From a virus, in the IMG/VR virus record IMGVR_UViG_3300047373_000289, positions 1 through 56,363 of that record: a stretch of 56,363 bases of DNA, one strand, 5' to 3'. Below are positions 7,537-16,227 of the stretch, piece after piece; within the stretch, counting starts at the first letter, position 1, and each line of letters begins with the position of its first letter. The notes beneath the pieces are model-generated. The model was not told the DNA's origin. It saw only the letters and a program-made list of their open reading frames with translations, and did no database searches. Both the position numbers and the translations under genes were made by a program.

Positions 7537-10500
7537 ATGGCTATAACGGTTACAACAAACGGATCTACTTCAGTAACAGTAACGGCTCCAGCCTCAAGCT
7601 CGATAGTAGTAACAGAGAAAGGCATTAAAGGGGACAAGGGCGATACAGGGGACCAGGGCATTCAAGGGGAACAAGGCATCCAAGGCGTCCAGGGGATCCA
7701 GGGAGCTTCATCTTCTCCTTTTTGGTTTTTTGACAATCAGGTTATCAACCCTTATATGGCAAGAGCCTACACAAGGATTGGTTTCGACAAATTTAACATT
7801 GCTGACGCCAATAAGTTTTTTATAAATCACTACTCTTTAGCTGAAGATAATTTTGCTTCTTGGATTGCTAGTTGGGACGACAACATAAACTCAACCAATG
7901 AGATAGGGACGCTTTCTTTGTCTAATGGTACAGACACAATTGTTTATAAGCTTTCTAATCTTGAGTCTCAACGCGGATCAGGTCTTACCCTAACCTCTGT
8001 ATTTGACGCTACCTTTCAGGGCGGTTCTTCAAACTCGTGGACCCACGGAGACAGTATATACATCTCTTTTTCCAAGATAGGTGAGGGGGGTGTTGTAGGT
8101 CCAGGCGTTCCATCAGGGGGCGTCGAAGGGCAGGTTATTGTTAAGCAGAGTGCATCTGATTTCGATACAGCATGGGATTATGTAGAGTCTGTTTATTTAC
8201 AAATTCAAAACAACGAAGGCAGTACTTTGTCAGCTGGGTCTCCTTTATATGTTAAAGGTATTTCTGGGTCAAGCATTCTTGTAGGTGCAGCTGCGTCTAA
8301 CGACGCTTCAAAAATGCCTGTCATCGGTATTCTTTTGGAAGAGACGCTTGATGGTGCAAATGGAGAAGCTATTGTAGCTGGGCTGTTCAACAAGACAATT
8401 TCTGGGCTTACGGGTGTTTCTGTCGGGGATGTAATTTACGTTTCTTCTTCTGGTGTGTTGACTACCACAAAGCCAGCAGCAGCTACCGACCTAATTCAGA
8501 ACGTAGGTATTGTGCTACAGACTAACGGTAGCAATATTCAAAAAATGAAGGTGTCTGCCATTGGTAGAACCAACGATATACCAAACTTAGAGAGTGGCAA
8601 ATTCTTTATTGGAGGTGGGGCCGCTGGTCAAACATCTAATTATACGCTACCTATATCTGATGGAGTCGCAAATCAACTGCTTCAAACCAACGGAAGCGGT
8701 GCGGTAACCTTTTCCACCCCCACAACAGACCATGTGTCTGAAGGATCTAATCTTTACTACACAGAAGCTAGGGTTTCTGCCAACTCCTCTGTAACTACCC
8801 TTGAGTCTGGCTTAGCGTCTGAAATCACGCAACGCGCTTTGGGTGACGCTTTGAACCAGAATGCGATCAATACGCTTAACGGCCAGTTTTCTGTCTTGTC
8901 TTCAGACGTAGCCGCAAACACATTAAAGACATCCTTTCCAGGGTTCGGAACTTCAGCTGGAACAGCACTAGAAGGGGACACAGCGCTTTTTGATGGAAGC
9001 TACACATCGTTGTCTAACGTTCCGTCCACATTTACTCCGTCGTCACACGTACACACGGCTAGTGAAATAACGGACTTCGACACAGAAGTAAGCAACAATA
9101 CGGATGTAGCTGCAAACACAATTAAGGTTGGTTACACAGACGCGGCAGTAGATGCAAGAATATCAGCCGCTAACATAGCTGATCTTAACGATGTTCCAGC
9201 TATAGGGACAGCGGGACAGGTGTTAGTTGTAAACTCAGGAGCCACAGGGTTAGAATACGCTAATCAGACTGGGGGAGGCGCTTCTGCAATAGACGATTTA
9301 ACTGATGTAGACACTAGCACGACAGCCCCTACAAATGGTCAGGCTCTTGTGTGGAATTCTACAAACAATGAGTGGGAGCCTGGAACTGTATCAGGTGGAG
9401 GAAGCTCTCAATGGACAACTACAGGAAGCGACATCTACTACAACACAGGTAACGTAGGTATTGGAACTACGACACCTGCTGAGGCGTTGGATGTTGTTGG
9501 AAAAGTCAACATTACAGACGCTAGTAATAACGTATTAATATCTACAGGGAATAGCACTATTACTGCAAGCAACACAGTAGCAGTAGGCTACCAAGCATTA
9601 ACAGCGCTGACTACAGGTGCTGGTAATACGGCTGTTGGGTATCAGGCAAACGTAACTCAAACTCAGGGATCTAACAATACAGCCCTAGGCTACCAAGCTA
9701 ATGCTGGGGGCGTTTCTACAAGCAATTCCGTTGCGATTGGTCACAACGCTATTGCATCAAATAATAGATCTATAGCTATAGGTAAAGATGCATACGCCCC
9801 TACGTATGACGTTATAGCTATAGGAAATGAAGCAGGACCTCACGGTGGAGGCAATCCAGCACAATCTGTATGGATAGGCAAACTTGCTGGATATAGCAAT
9901 GGAGGGAACGGCAACGGAAATAATGTAGGTGTAGGCCATCAGGCAGGAAGGCTTAGTAACTCTATGTATAATGTTTACCTAGGGACAAATGTTGGCTATC
10001 ATGGCGGTCAAGGATTCAACACCTGGGTTGGCGCTAGTTCTGGCTCTACAAGCGGCAACGCATCTGTAGTTACCCAAAGCGTCGCTGTTGGATACCAAGC
10101 CTCGTCTGGCAACGCTGTAGGAGGAGTCGCTGTTGGATACCAAGCTGGAAATGGATCAGCTACAGCTGACTACACAGTAGCTGTCGGTTACGAAGCATTA
10201 ACAGCGCTGACTACTGGAGCGGGTAATACGGCAGTTGGGCATCAGGCCTCTGATGCAATGACTGTATCCGCTTATACTACAGCTTTAGGCTACGAGGCAT
10301 TAAGCTCTGTTAACGCCGTTGATACAAATGCTGATGGTTCCACAGCCGTCGGCTATCAAGCTTTAACTGCATTAACTACTGGAGCAGGCAATACGGCAGT
10401 TGGTTATCAATCTGGGGCTGCTTTGACTACCGCATCTAACAATACGTTATTTGGTTACTTAGCGGGAAACTCTGTAACCCAGAGTGATAACACATTAATC

Positions 10501-12114
10501 GGTTATCAAGCTGGCAAAGCCCTTGGGTCTACAAGCAGCTCGAATAACGGTAACACCCTTATAGGGGCTAATGCTGGATATTTGTCCCCCTTTCAGACAA
10601 ACAACACATACATAGGCAAAAATGCTGCTAAAGGTAACGCTGGTAATAATAGTTATTCAGCGGTTGTTATTGGAGCTGGTTCGGCTCCCTATACCACATC
10701 AGGGCAGACGCATACGCAGTCCGTTATGGTCGGTGCCGACATTGGCATGTCGTCAGGGAGTCAAGGACAAGTAACACTATTAGGTTGGGGAGCAAACAGG
10801 TTTGGAGGAAGCGGAACTGTAGGTATTGGTCATTCAGCTGCTTATAATGCAGGGGGCAGTAACAACGTAGCCATAGGGCATGGGACTACCCTTGGTGCTT
10901 ACAACACTCCGTCCTCTACAAAAACCTTGAATGTTGTTATAGGTAAAAGTTCGGGTGCCGCCCTTTCGTCGGGGGGCAATAACGTTTTCATTGGGAGTTA
11001 TGCTGGAAGCTCTATTACCTCTGGTTCGTATAACGTTTTCATTGGTGACAATGCTGGAAACTCAGCAACTCCAGTCTCCAACAAACTATACATAGAAAAC
11101 AGCAACTCCACCACCCCGCTTATCTACGGGGAGTTCGATAATGATATCGTTAGAGTAAATGGTACGCTACAGGTAGGCGATCCAGCAGGTACAGGATACG
11201 CCTTACCAGCGGCTACAGGAACTACAGGTCAGATACTTTCGGTAAACGCTAGTGGAGACCTTGCTTTTGCAGCAGCAGGAGGCGGAAGCGGCACAGTTAC
11301 AAGCATTACAGCAGGCACAGGCTTAGACGGAGGAACCATTACGTCTTCTGGAACGATTGATTTAGCTAATACAGCGGTAACAGCGGGAGCCTATACAAGC
11401 GCAAATATCACAGTAGACGCTCAGGGTAGAATTACTGCGGCGGCTAACGGAAGTGGAGGTGGAGGAGGAGGATTAGGCGGTGCAGATCAGACCCTCACGG
11501 CTGACAGAACCATCGACACCAACGGCTTTAATCTCGATATCGAGCTTGACCCAACAGGCACAGCAGATACCTTTACAATCCACGACGGTACTCACGACCT
11601 ATTTCAGGTAGATACCAGCACAAGCGGCACACTGTTTAGTGTAAACGATGTTTCTGGATTGCCTAAGCTCGAAGTAGATGAGACTGAGGGTGTTATTGCT
11701 AAAAGCATTAAAGTAGATGACTCAGCATTAACAGCTGCTGGTCAGTACGGTAAGGGTGCAGAGATTTGGTATCAAGGTACCTCTACCCCAACTGCTGGTA
11801 GTGTTTATTACTTAGATAGCTCAGGGAATTGGGCTAATACAGACGCAAGCGCTGTAGCTACAGCTAAAGGTATGCTGTCGGTTTCGGCAGGAGTAGATTC
11901 AGACGTTGACGGGATGGTAATTAAAGGATTTGTGTACGTAGGTACCGATCCTGGAGGTAGTGTAGGGGATGTTGTTTATCTTAGCGAGACAGCAAACCAA
12001 CTAACTACCACTCCCCCAACAACAGCTTCTGCTGTGGTAAGAGTATGTGGTTATAAAGTAGGGACTAACATAGTCTACTTCGACCCATCTAAAGATTGGA
12101 TAGAGCTCAGCTAA
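7537..12114 (+). CDS. Giant tail fibre with collagen-like and YadA-head-like repeats
   Basis: 1525 residues in visible blocks. A short beta N-terminus is followed by a collagen-like Gly-x-y stretch (29-57: GIKGDKGDTGDQGIQGEQ and on), a beta domain, and phage-fibre linkers (LNDVPAIGTAGQVL, NVGIGTTTPAEALDV). Then come about 500 residues of short repeats of the type AVGYQALTALTTGAGNTAVG, which resemble the left-handed beta-roll of YadA-type trimeric adhesin heads. The C-terminal domain (GDVVYLSETANQLTTTPP.. to DWIELS) recurs in marine phage fibres. No S74 chaperone domain is visible. Probably a trimeric receptor-binding fibre. In contrast to bacterial adhesins, it has no membrane anchor. Confidence 0.85.
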   Translation: MAITVTTNGSTSVTVTAPASSSIVVTEKGIKGDKGDTGDQGIQGEQGIQGVQGIQGASSSPFWFFDNQVINPYMARAYTRIGFDKFNIADANKFFINHYSLAEDNFASWIASWDDNINSTNEIGTLSLSNGTDTIVYKLSNLESQRGSGLTLTSVFDATFQGGSSNSWTHGDSIYISFSKIGEGGVVGPGVPSGGVEGQVIVKQSASDFDTAWDYVESVYLQIQNNEGSTLSAGSPLYVKGISGSSILVGAAASNDASKMPVIGILLEETLDGANGEAIVAGLFNKTISGLTGVSVGDVIYVSSSGVLTTTKPAAATDLIQNVGIVLQTNGSNIQKMKVSAIGRTNDIPNLESGKFFIGGGAAGQTSNYTLPISDGVANQLLQTNGSGAVTFSTPTTDHVSEGSNLYYTEARVSANSSVTTLESGLASEITQRALGDALNQNAINTLNGQFSVLSSDVAANTLKTSFPGFGTSAGTALEGDTALFDGSYTSLSNVPSTFTPSSHVHTASEITDFDTEVSNNTDVAANTIKVGYTDAAVDARISAANIADLNDVPAIGTAGQVLVVNSGATGLEYANQTGGGASAIDDLTDVDTSTTAPTNGQALVWNSTNNEWEPGTVSGGGSSQWTTTGSDIYYNTGNVGIGTTTPAEALDVVGKVNITDASNNVLISTGNSTITASNTVAVGYQALTALTTGAGNTAVGYQANVTQTQGSNNTALGYQANAGGVSTSNSVAIGHNAIASNNRSIAIGKDAYAPTYDVIAIGNEAGPHGGGNPAQSVWIGKLAGYSNGGNGNGNNVGVGHQAGRLSNSMYNVYLGTNVGYHGGQGFNTWVGASSGSTSGNASVVTQSVAVGYQASSGNAVGGVAVGYQAGNGSATADYTVAVGYEALTALTTGAGNTAVGHQASDAMTVSAYTTALGYEALSSVNAVDTNADGSTAVGYQALTALTTGAGNTAVGYQSGAALTTASNNTLFGYLAGNSVTQSDNTLIGYQAGKALGSTSSSNNGNTLIGANAGYLSPFQTNNTYIGKNAAKGNAGNNSYSAVVIGAGSAPYTTSGQTHTQSVMVGADIGMSSGSQGQVTLLGWGANRFGGSGTVGIGHSAAYNAGGSNNVAIGHGTTLGAYNTPSSTKTLNVVIGKSSGAALSSGGNNVFIGSYAGSSITSGSYNVFIGDNAGNSATPVSNKLYIENSNSTTPLIYGEFDNDIVRVNGTLQVGDPAGTGYALPAATGTTGQILSVNASGDLAFAAAGGGSGTVTSITAGTGLDGGTITSSGTIDLANTAVTAGAYTSANITVDAQGRITAAANGSGGGGGGLGGADQTLTADRTIDTNGFNLDIELDPTGTADTFTIHDGTHDLFQVDTSTSGTLFSVNDVSGLPKLEVDETEGVIAKSIKVDDSALTAAGQYGKGAEIWYQGTSTPTAGSVYYLDSSGNWANTDASAVATAKGMLSVSAGVDSDVDGMVIKGFVYVGTDPGGSVGDVVYLSETANQLTTTPPTTASAVVRVCGYKVGTNIVYFDPSKDWIELS
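9565..11090 (+). repeat. Intragenic degenerate repeats in the fibre gene
   Basis: About 500 codons of tandem, imperfect 12-23-residue repeats centred on (A/T)(V/L)GYQA. Three copies remain near-identical in DNA (from about 9588, 10184 and 10348), sharing blocks such as GCATTAACAGCGCTGACTAC. These are protein-level beta-roll repeats that could also allow length change by recombination. Confidence 0.8.
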
Positions 12115-12115
12115 T

Positions 12116-12949
12116 ATGGCTATAGACAAGATATCAGGTACAGCATGGACATCCATATCCAAACTGGGTAGTGTCAGTACAGGAGCAATAGCTAATGTAT
12201 TAGGGCAAACACCTCCAGGCCCTGCTGTGTCTTACCCAACCATAGATTCACATGTAAACACTACATTGGGAAGTGTATCTAGTTGGACTATAAACCATCA
12301 AAACCCTACAGCTGGGCAGCTCATACTCCTTATATGTCTTGGGGATGAAGGTTCATACAACCACACCCTCAACAGCAACTTGACTAATATGACAGCCTCT
12401 GGCTTTACAAGCGAGATAGACAGAGGTTCTTATAATAACTGGCCTGGAATAAGCGTAGAATCTACAATCAATGTACTATGGAAAGTAGCTACAGGAAGTG
12501 AAGGAACTAGCTCTATATCCATGAGTCAAGACTTAGCAAGTTATGTTACTGTATGGTATATACTAATAGATGGAGCTAACACAACAACCCCGATAAATGT
12601 AATTAGCACTGCTAACGCATCTGATTCAGCATCTGTTTATTCTAATCCCCCATCTCTAGCTCATAACGGAATAACAACAACTACAAATGACTCCTTAGTA
12701 TTTGCTGTATTTGCTTCAGAAGGTGCAGGATTTGAACCATTTACTGTCAGTGGGACTGGATGGCCTACATCTTTTACAGGAGAGGCTGACTCCCCAAGCA
12801 GTGGAACAGATTACAATGTAGGTGTCTCTGGGGGTTGGACAACAAAAGTAATTTCTACAGCAGGAGCATCTGGTTCTATAACAGCAACAGGACAGACATT
12901 AGCCGCAGGTGGATACATGCAAGCAGTTTCATTCGCAATACAACCATAA
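12116..12949 (+). CDS. Beta-rich tail/adhesion protein
   Basis: 277 residues, rich in Ser/Thr/Gly and beta strands, with no cysteine pattern of note. The stretch from about 45 (SYPTIDSHVNTTLGSVSSWT) to the C-terminus (YMQAVSFAIQP) looks like a single jelly-roll or beta-sandwich module such as those at tips of marine phage fibres. It starts 1 nt after the fibre stop, so it is probably cotranscribed. Likely a fibre accessory or receptor-binding subunit. No enzyme motif is seen. Confidence 0.65.
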   Translation: MAIDKISGTAWTSISKLGSVSTGAIANVLGQTPPGPAVSYPTIDSHVNTTLGSVSSWTINHQNPTAGQLILLICLGDEGSYNHTLNSNLTNMTASGFTSEIDRGSYNNWPGISVESTINVLWKVATGSEGTSSISMSQDLASYVTVWYILIDGANTTTPINVISTANASDSASVYSNPPSLAHNGITTTTNDSLVFAVFASEGAGFEPFTVSGTGWPTSFTGEADSPSSGTDYNVGVSGGWTTKVISTAGASGSITATGQTLAAGGYMQAVSFAIQP

Positions 12950-12951
12950 TA

Positions 12952-13206
12952 ATGCACTTCGAAAACAGACATTACGTAGTCTTTGACCTCTCAGAGGTAG
13001 ACACGATCGACTTCTCAGAAGTCATGGAGACATCAGCAGACACGCTGAGAAATAACTTGGCTAACACGCAGAGCTTCGTGAAGTACGAAGGGGACCAACC
13101 ACCTTCGGTAGTTGCTCTCACTACAAAGTCACAGGAGTACACTCACGAAGATATCCTTGCGTTGCTCGCTGGAACTGACTGGACTGACCCTAACGCAGAG
13201 ATCTAA
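12952..13206 (+). CDS. Small tail-associated protein, unknown function
   Basis: 84 residues from ATG 12952 (MHFENRHYVVFDLSEVDTIDF). The longer in-frame extension to 12835 would overlap the upstream gene by over 100 nt and has non-protein-like composition. The sequence is acidic with a strand, then helix, then a terminal helix (THEDILALLAGTDW). Similar short proteins with a 'VDTIDFSEV.ETSADTLR' pattern accompany fibre genes in other marine phages, as I recall. The role could be fibre assembly or chaperoning (inference). It lies directly before the LamG-like set. Confidence 0.6.
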   Translation: MHFENRHYVVFDLSEVDTIDFSEVMETSADTLRNNLANTQSFVKYEGDQPPSVVALTTKSQEYTHEDILALLAGTDWTDPNAEI

Positions 13207-13953
13207 ATGGGTGGGTTCGCAAATAACGCACCTATCGTAACCGATGGGCTAGTATTCTATGTAGACGCAGGGAACAGTAAGTCGTATCCTGGTAGTGGGA
13301 CTACGTGGAGTGATTTAGTAGGAGGTAATGACGGCACCTTGACTAATGGGCCCACGTATGACTCTGGTAATGGAGGGAGTGTTACTCTTGACGGAAGCAA
13401 TGATAGGGTAATTTACCCTTTTAATGAGTCTTTAAATCCTCAACCTACAGATGCGTTTTCTGTTTTTGTTTGGTTTAAAGATTTAGATTCAAGTGCTGGA
13501 GCCATATTATCAAACATGAACGTTTCAACTAATTACTCAGGTTGGGATTTATGGAGACAAAGCAGTGGCAAACTCGCGGTTCATATTATTAGTTCCTGGT
13601 CTTCTAATGCATTTAAAATTACAATAAATCAGAATGCATCTTTAGGCACATGGACTTGTTTTGGGTATACTTATGACGGCTCATGTCCTACCACCAACTC
13701 AGACGCTGTAAATTCTATAGATTTCTATAAAAATGGTTTAATCCACACAAGTGGGAAACAACATGTAGGAGGAGGTAATTTCTCCAGCTCATCAGAAACT
13801 ACTAACTATGGAACTCAGGTTTTTGAGATAGGTTCAAGAAACGGCTCACAAATTTGCGGGTCTACAATATCTAATGTAAGCTTTTACAACCGAGCCCTAT
13901 CCGCCTCAGAAGTCCTTCAAAACTACAACGCCCTTAAAAACAGATTCGTATGA
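13207..13953 (+). CDS. LamG/ConA-like lectin tail protein, copy 1
   Basis: 248 residues. The N-terminal block IVTDGLVFYVDAGNSKSYPG then TTWSDLVGGNDGTLTNGP and the C-terminal block SASEVLQNYNALKNRFV are shared with the next two genes. The middle differs between copies. The pattern is typical of concanavalin A/LamG-like jelly rolls on marine phage fibres. There are several cysteines in the middle (TWTCFGY, GSCPTT, SQICGS). It probably binds a host surface polysaccharide. It overlaps the next gene by ATGA, so the three are translationally coupled. Confidence 0.75.
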   Translation: MGGFANNAPIVTDGLVFYVDAGNSKSYPGSGTTWSDLVGGNDGTLTNGPTYDSGNGGSVTLDGSNDRVIYPFNESLNPQPTDAFSVFVWFKDLDSSAGAILSNMNVSTNYSGWDLWRQSSGKLAVHIISSWSSNAFKITINQNASLGTWTCFGYTYDGSCPTTNSDAVNSIDFYKNGLIHTSGKQHVGGGNFSSSSETTNYGTQVFEIGSRNGSQICGSTISNVSFYNRALSASEVLQNYNALKNRFV

Positions 13954-14642
13954 GTTACAAATATGGACCAAGCATAGTGACGGATGGGTTGGTGTTCTAC
14001 GTGGATGCAGCTAACGATAATAGCTATCCAGGGACGGGTACTACGTGGTCAGATTTGATTGGGGGGAATGATGGTACGTTGACTAACGGTCCTACATTTG
14101 ATTCTGCGAACGGTGGTAGTATTGTGTTAGATGGAGCCAATGACTACGTTGAGGCAGGGCCAATTCAGCCCGCGCAGTTTACTTTGAGTTGCTGGTTTAA
14201 AGCAACTGGTGCTCCATCTAACAATGATAGCAATGGGGGCTGTCTTATGGCTTCTGACCCTCAGCTTACTGGGACATTACCGTGGTTTATGAGCCACTCT
14301 TACCTAAACCAAACTTTCACGCTTTATGTTGAGACCCACACCGATCCGTTACGAACCGCTTCCAACTCGGTCGCAAATAATCAAGTTCATTTAGCTACAG
14401 CCACATACGACGGAACAACAGGGTCTATTTATTTAAACGGTCAGTTTTTGGATTCAAAGTCATTTAATACCCCCACATATAACACTAGCGGAAACAATAA
14501 TGTTCAGATAGGTAGGTGGGGATACAGCAGCTATCAAAGGCATCTTAATGGAAATATCTATAATGCCTCCATCTACAACCGCGCCCTTTCTGCCTCCGAA
14601 GTCCTCCAAAACTACAATGCACTCAAAAACCGTTTCGTATGA
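13950..14642 (+). CDS. LamG/ConA-like lectin tail protein, copy 2
   Basis: 230 residues, paralogue of the genes on both sides. It begins MSYKYGPSIVTDGLVFYVDA and ends with the same SASEVLQNYNALKNRFV as copy 1. The ligand-facing core (about 70-190) is diverged, with signature strands TLSCWFKATGAP and VHLATATYDGTTGSIYLNG, which fit LamG strands around the inner sheet. ATGA overlaps at both ends show translational coupling. The role is inferred as host-surface glycan recognition. The tandem arrangement suggests duplication followed by diversification of the binding face. Confidence 0.75.
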   Translation: MSYKYGPSIVTDGLVFYVDAANDNSYPGTGTTWSDLIGGNDGTLTNGPTFDSANGGSIVLDGANDYVEAGPIQPAQFTLSCWFKATGAPSNNDSNGGCLMASDPQLTGTLPWFMSHSYLNQTFTLYVETHTDPLRTASNSVANNQVHLATATYDGTTGSIYLNGQFLDSKSFNTPTYNTSGNNNVQIGRWGYSSYQRHLNGNIYNASIYNRALSASEVLQNYNALKNRFV

Positions 14643-15343
14643 GCGTAAAGAATAGAAATAGTGTCGTTACAGACGGGTTAGTGTTTTATGTAGATGCTGG
14701 GAATGGGGATAGCTATCCTGGATCTGGGACTACTTGGTCAGACTTAGTGGGTAGTAATAACGGTACCTTTTCTGCCACCCCAACAACAGACTCAGGGAAT
14801 GGAGGTAGTATTGTGTTTGATGGGGTTGATGATTATGCCATATCTTCTGATTCTATTTCTTTTACAGATGGGGGTCAACGAAGTTTTGAAGTTTGGATAA
14901 AGCCTTCTTCTCCATATGGTAATACCTGGCAATCTGTCATCTGGACAGGCCAAGTGGCAAACAAAAAAATATTTGAAATCTTATTAGGTCAAAACCATCC
15001 TACAGAAGCAAACTTTAGAGCAGTTGGCCATTATTACGGAGGTGGAAACTCAATGATTGATGTCAACAACACCTATAATGTCGTGCCAAATCAGTGGAAT
15101 CATATTGCATTAACTCAAAGCGACACTACCCATAAGATATACGTTAACGGCTCTCTTACAGCAACCAAAACTGGTACAGATATTACTGATAGTTCTTCTG
15201 GGCAAATACGAATAGCTATAGAAGGGTACAGTGCATTTGATTATTGTAATGCCAGTTATGGGGTTTGCAAATACTACACAAAAGAGCTTTCGGCCACAGA
15301 AATCACCCAAAACTACAACGCGTTAAAGAATAGATTTATTTAA
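14639..15343 (+). CDS. LamG/ConA-like lectin tail protein, copy 3
   Basis: 234 residues. It shares VVTDGLVFYVDAGNGDSYPG at the N-terminus and a slightly altered closing motif (SATEITQNYNALKNRFI). The core (RSFEVWIKPSSPYGNTWQS, WNHIALTQSDTTHKIYVNGS) is a standard LamG strand order and differs from copies 1 and 2. Last gene of the adhesion block. A promoter-like element follows at 15345, so transcription is re-initiated afterwards. Probably a receptor-binding tip, like its paralogues. Confidence 0.75.
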   Translation: MSVKNRNSVVTDGLVFYVDAGNGDSYPGSGTTWSDLVGSNNGTFSATPTTDSGNGGSIVFDGVDDYAISSDSISFTDGGQRSFEVWIKPSSPYGNTWQSVIWTGQVANKKIFEILLGQNHPTEANFRAVGHYYGGGNSMIDVNNTYNVVPNQWNHIALTQSDTTHKIYVNGSLTATKTGTDITDSSSGQIRIAIEGYSAFDYCNASYGVCKYYTKELSATEITQNYNALKNRFI

Positions 15344-15344
15344 T

Positions 15345-15352
15345 TATATTTG
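15345..15352 (+). promoter_or_regulatory. Putative promoter before the 15371 gene
   Basis: TATATTTG followed by CA, 18 nt before the ATG at 15371 and overlapping the end of the LamG block. It matches the Bacteroidetes -7 consensus. No upstream TTG is seen at 19-21 nt. Confidence 0.5.
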
Positions 15353-15370
15353 CACTTATAAAACATCACT

Positions 15371-15643
15371 ATGGCATTTTCATTTCAATCAAAGTCCTGG
15401 TCTATCGAAGGCGAAAAAGAATTCGAGAATCACTTCACGATTCTAAATCCAACCCTATCTGTTATGCAGGTGAGCGTTCATGAAGAGAACGTATACATCA
15501 GCATGAAAGCAGTAGAAAATGGAGGCGTATTCGTACACAACCTAAACGTTCAGTACAATAATGCTGCTGGAGAAACAGATCTCGACGTAATTGTAGATGC
15601 TGCGATTGCACAGGCATTTCCTGAGGCTACTTTAGATAGCTGA
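15371..15643 (+). CDS. Small protein, unknown function
   Basis: 90 residues with beta strands (FSFQSKSWSIEG, VMQVSVHEENVYISMKAV) followed by an acidic helix (DLDVIVDAAIAQAFPEATL). It is monocistronic by appearance: a promoter-like element at 15345 lies upstream and a hairpin terminator at 15668 downstream. No family is recognised. An isolated strong promoter plus terminator suggests abundant expression, perhaps a virion component. Confidence 0.7.
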   Translation: MAFSFQSKSWSIEGEKEFENHFTILNPTLSVMQVSVHEENVYISMKAVENGGVFVHNLNVQYNNAAGETDLDVIVDAAIAQAFPEATLDS

Positions 15644-15667
15644 TAATCAAAACATTAGAAAACAATT

Positions 15668-15692
15668 AAGGCCCTAAGTGGGTCTTTTTTGT
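15668..15692 (+). terminator. Rho-independent terminator
   Basis: Stem AAGGCCC (15668-15674) with GGGTCTT (15680-15686), loop TAAGT, one G-U pair, running into a T tract to 15690. It ends transcription of the 15371 gene. The next promoter-like element follows 7 nt later. Confidence 0.8.
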
Positions 15693-15698
15693 TTTTAT

Positions 15699-15706
15699 TA
15701 TCTTTG
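15699..15706 (+). promoter_or_regulatory. Putative promoter, 4 nt from the start codon
   Basis: TATCTTTG then CAAT then ATG at 15711. The gap of 4 nt would place the transcript start at or inside the start codon, as also seen at 22664 and 24023. Confidence 0.45.
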
Positions 15707-15710
15707 CAAT

Positions 15711-16004
15711 ATGCGCTGTTGCAAGAAATACAGAAAAGGAGGTAATGTAAGCCTCAAAATGGGCAAGCATAAGTCTCGCTCTGGCGGATTGACGGCTGAA
15801 GGCGTAAGAAAATACAACAGAGAAACAGGAAGTAACCTGAAGACTGCTGTAACTACACCGCCGTCTAAACTAAAGAAAGGAAGTAAGGCAGCAAACAGGA
15901 GAAAGTCTTTTTGCGCTAGAATGTCTGGTGTAAAAGGACCAATGAAGAAACCAAACGGTAAACCAACCAGGAAGGCTCTTGCGTTGCGGAAGTGGAATTG
16001 TTGA
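15711..16004 (+). CDS. Small basic protein with RRKSFCARM motif (DUF6321-like)
   Basis: 97 residues, very rich in Lys/Arg. It begins MRCCKKYRKGGNV. The conserved blocks SGGLTAEGVRKYN, NRRKSFCARMSGVKGPM and KALALRKWNC are those of a small family widespread in marine phages, which I believe is DUF6321. Function is unknown. The charge suggests DNA binding or packaging inside the head. The start at ATG 15711 is favoured over 15678, because the extra residues translate the terminator and promoter region. The KY..GG motif recurs in three other proteins here. Confidence 0.7.
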   Translation: MRCCKKYRKGGNVSLKMGKHKSRSGGLTAEGVRKYNRETGSNLKTAVTTPPSKLKKGSKAANRRKSFCARMSGVKGPMKKPNGKPTRKALALRKWNC

Positions 16005-16017
16005 TTAAGATATAGAG

Positions 16018-16227
16018 ATGCCAGATAATATTTCTCATTTTGAATTCCTGCTCGTTGCGGGATCTTTGGTAGGCGGATGGGTGAAGTTTCATTCCGACTA
16101 CAGCAAGCTGTCTACCAGGGTGTCAGCTTTAGAGGCAGATAACGGAGAGTTCAGAGAGGACGTGAAACAGCTTTTAAAAGACATTCAAGAAATCAAGCTT
16201 TTGCTTGCTAAGAATCAAGTTCAATGA
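16018..16227 (+). CDS. Membrane-anchored coiled-coil protein, holin-like
   Basis: 69 residues. One hydrophobic segment near the N-terminus (FEFLLVAGSLVGGWVKF, about 9-25) is followed by a coiled coil (LSTRVSALEADNGEFREDVKQLLKDIQEIKLLL). This is the XhlA-like or small-holin layout of many phages: inner-membrane anchor plus cytoplasmic coil. A second, larger holin-like gene lies at 43517, so this may be an accessory holin or a membrane protein of other use. The end overlaps the next gene by ATGA-type coupling (4 nt). Confidence 0.6.
   Translation: MPDNISHFEFLLVAGSLVGGWVKFHSDYSKLSTRVSALEADNGEFREDVKQLLKDIQEIKLLLAKNQVQ

Noticed and set aside
9565-11090. Repeats in the fibre gene as a CRISPR array
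   Set aside because: Repeats are in frame, degenerate and encode AVGYQA-type protein repeats, with no constant-length spacers.
7537-12114. A host YadA-type adhesin gene acquired whole
   Set aside because: No signal peptide, no beta-barrel anchor and no transfer to the membrane. Collagen-like and phage-type C-terminal domains make a phage fibre more likely.
12835-12951. Upstream extension of the 84-residue gene
   Set aside because: It lies in another frame of the preceding gene, has odd composition, and the ATG at 12952 directly follows that gene's stop.
15678-15710. Start of the RRKSFCARM gene at 15678
   Set aside because: The extra residues come from the terminator T tract and the promoter-like element, and ATG 15711 begins with the KY..GG motif.
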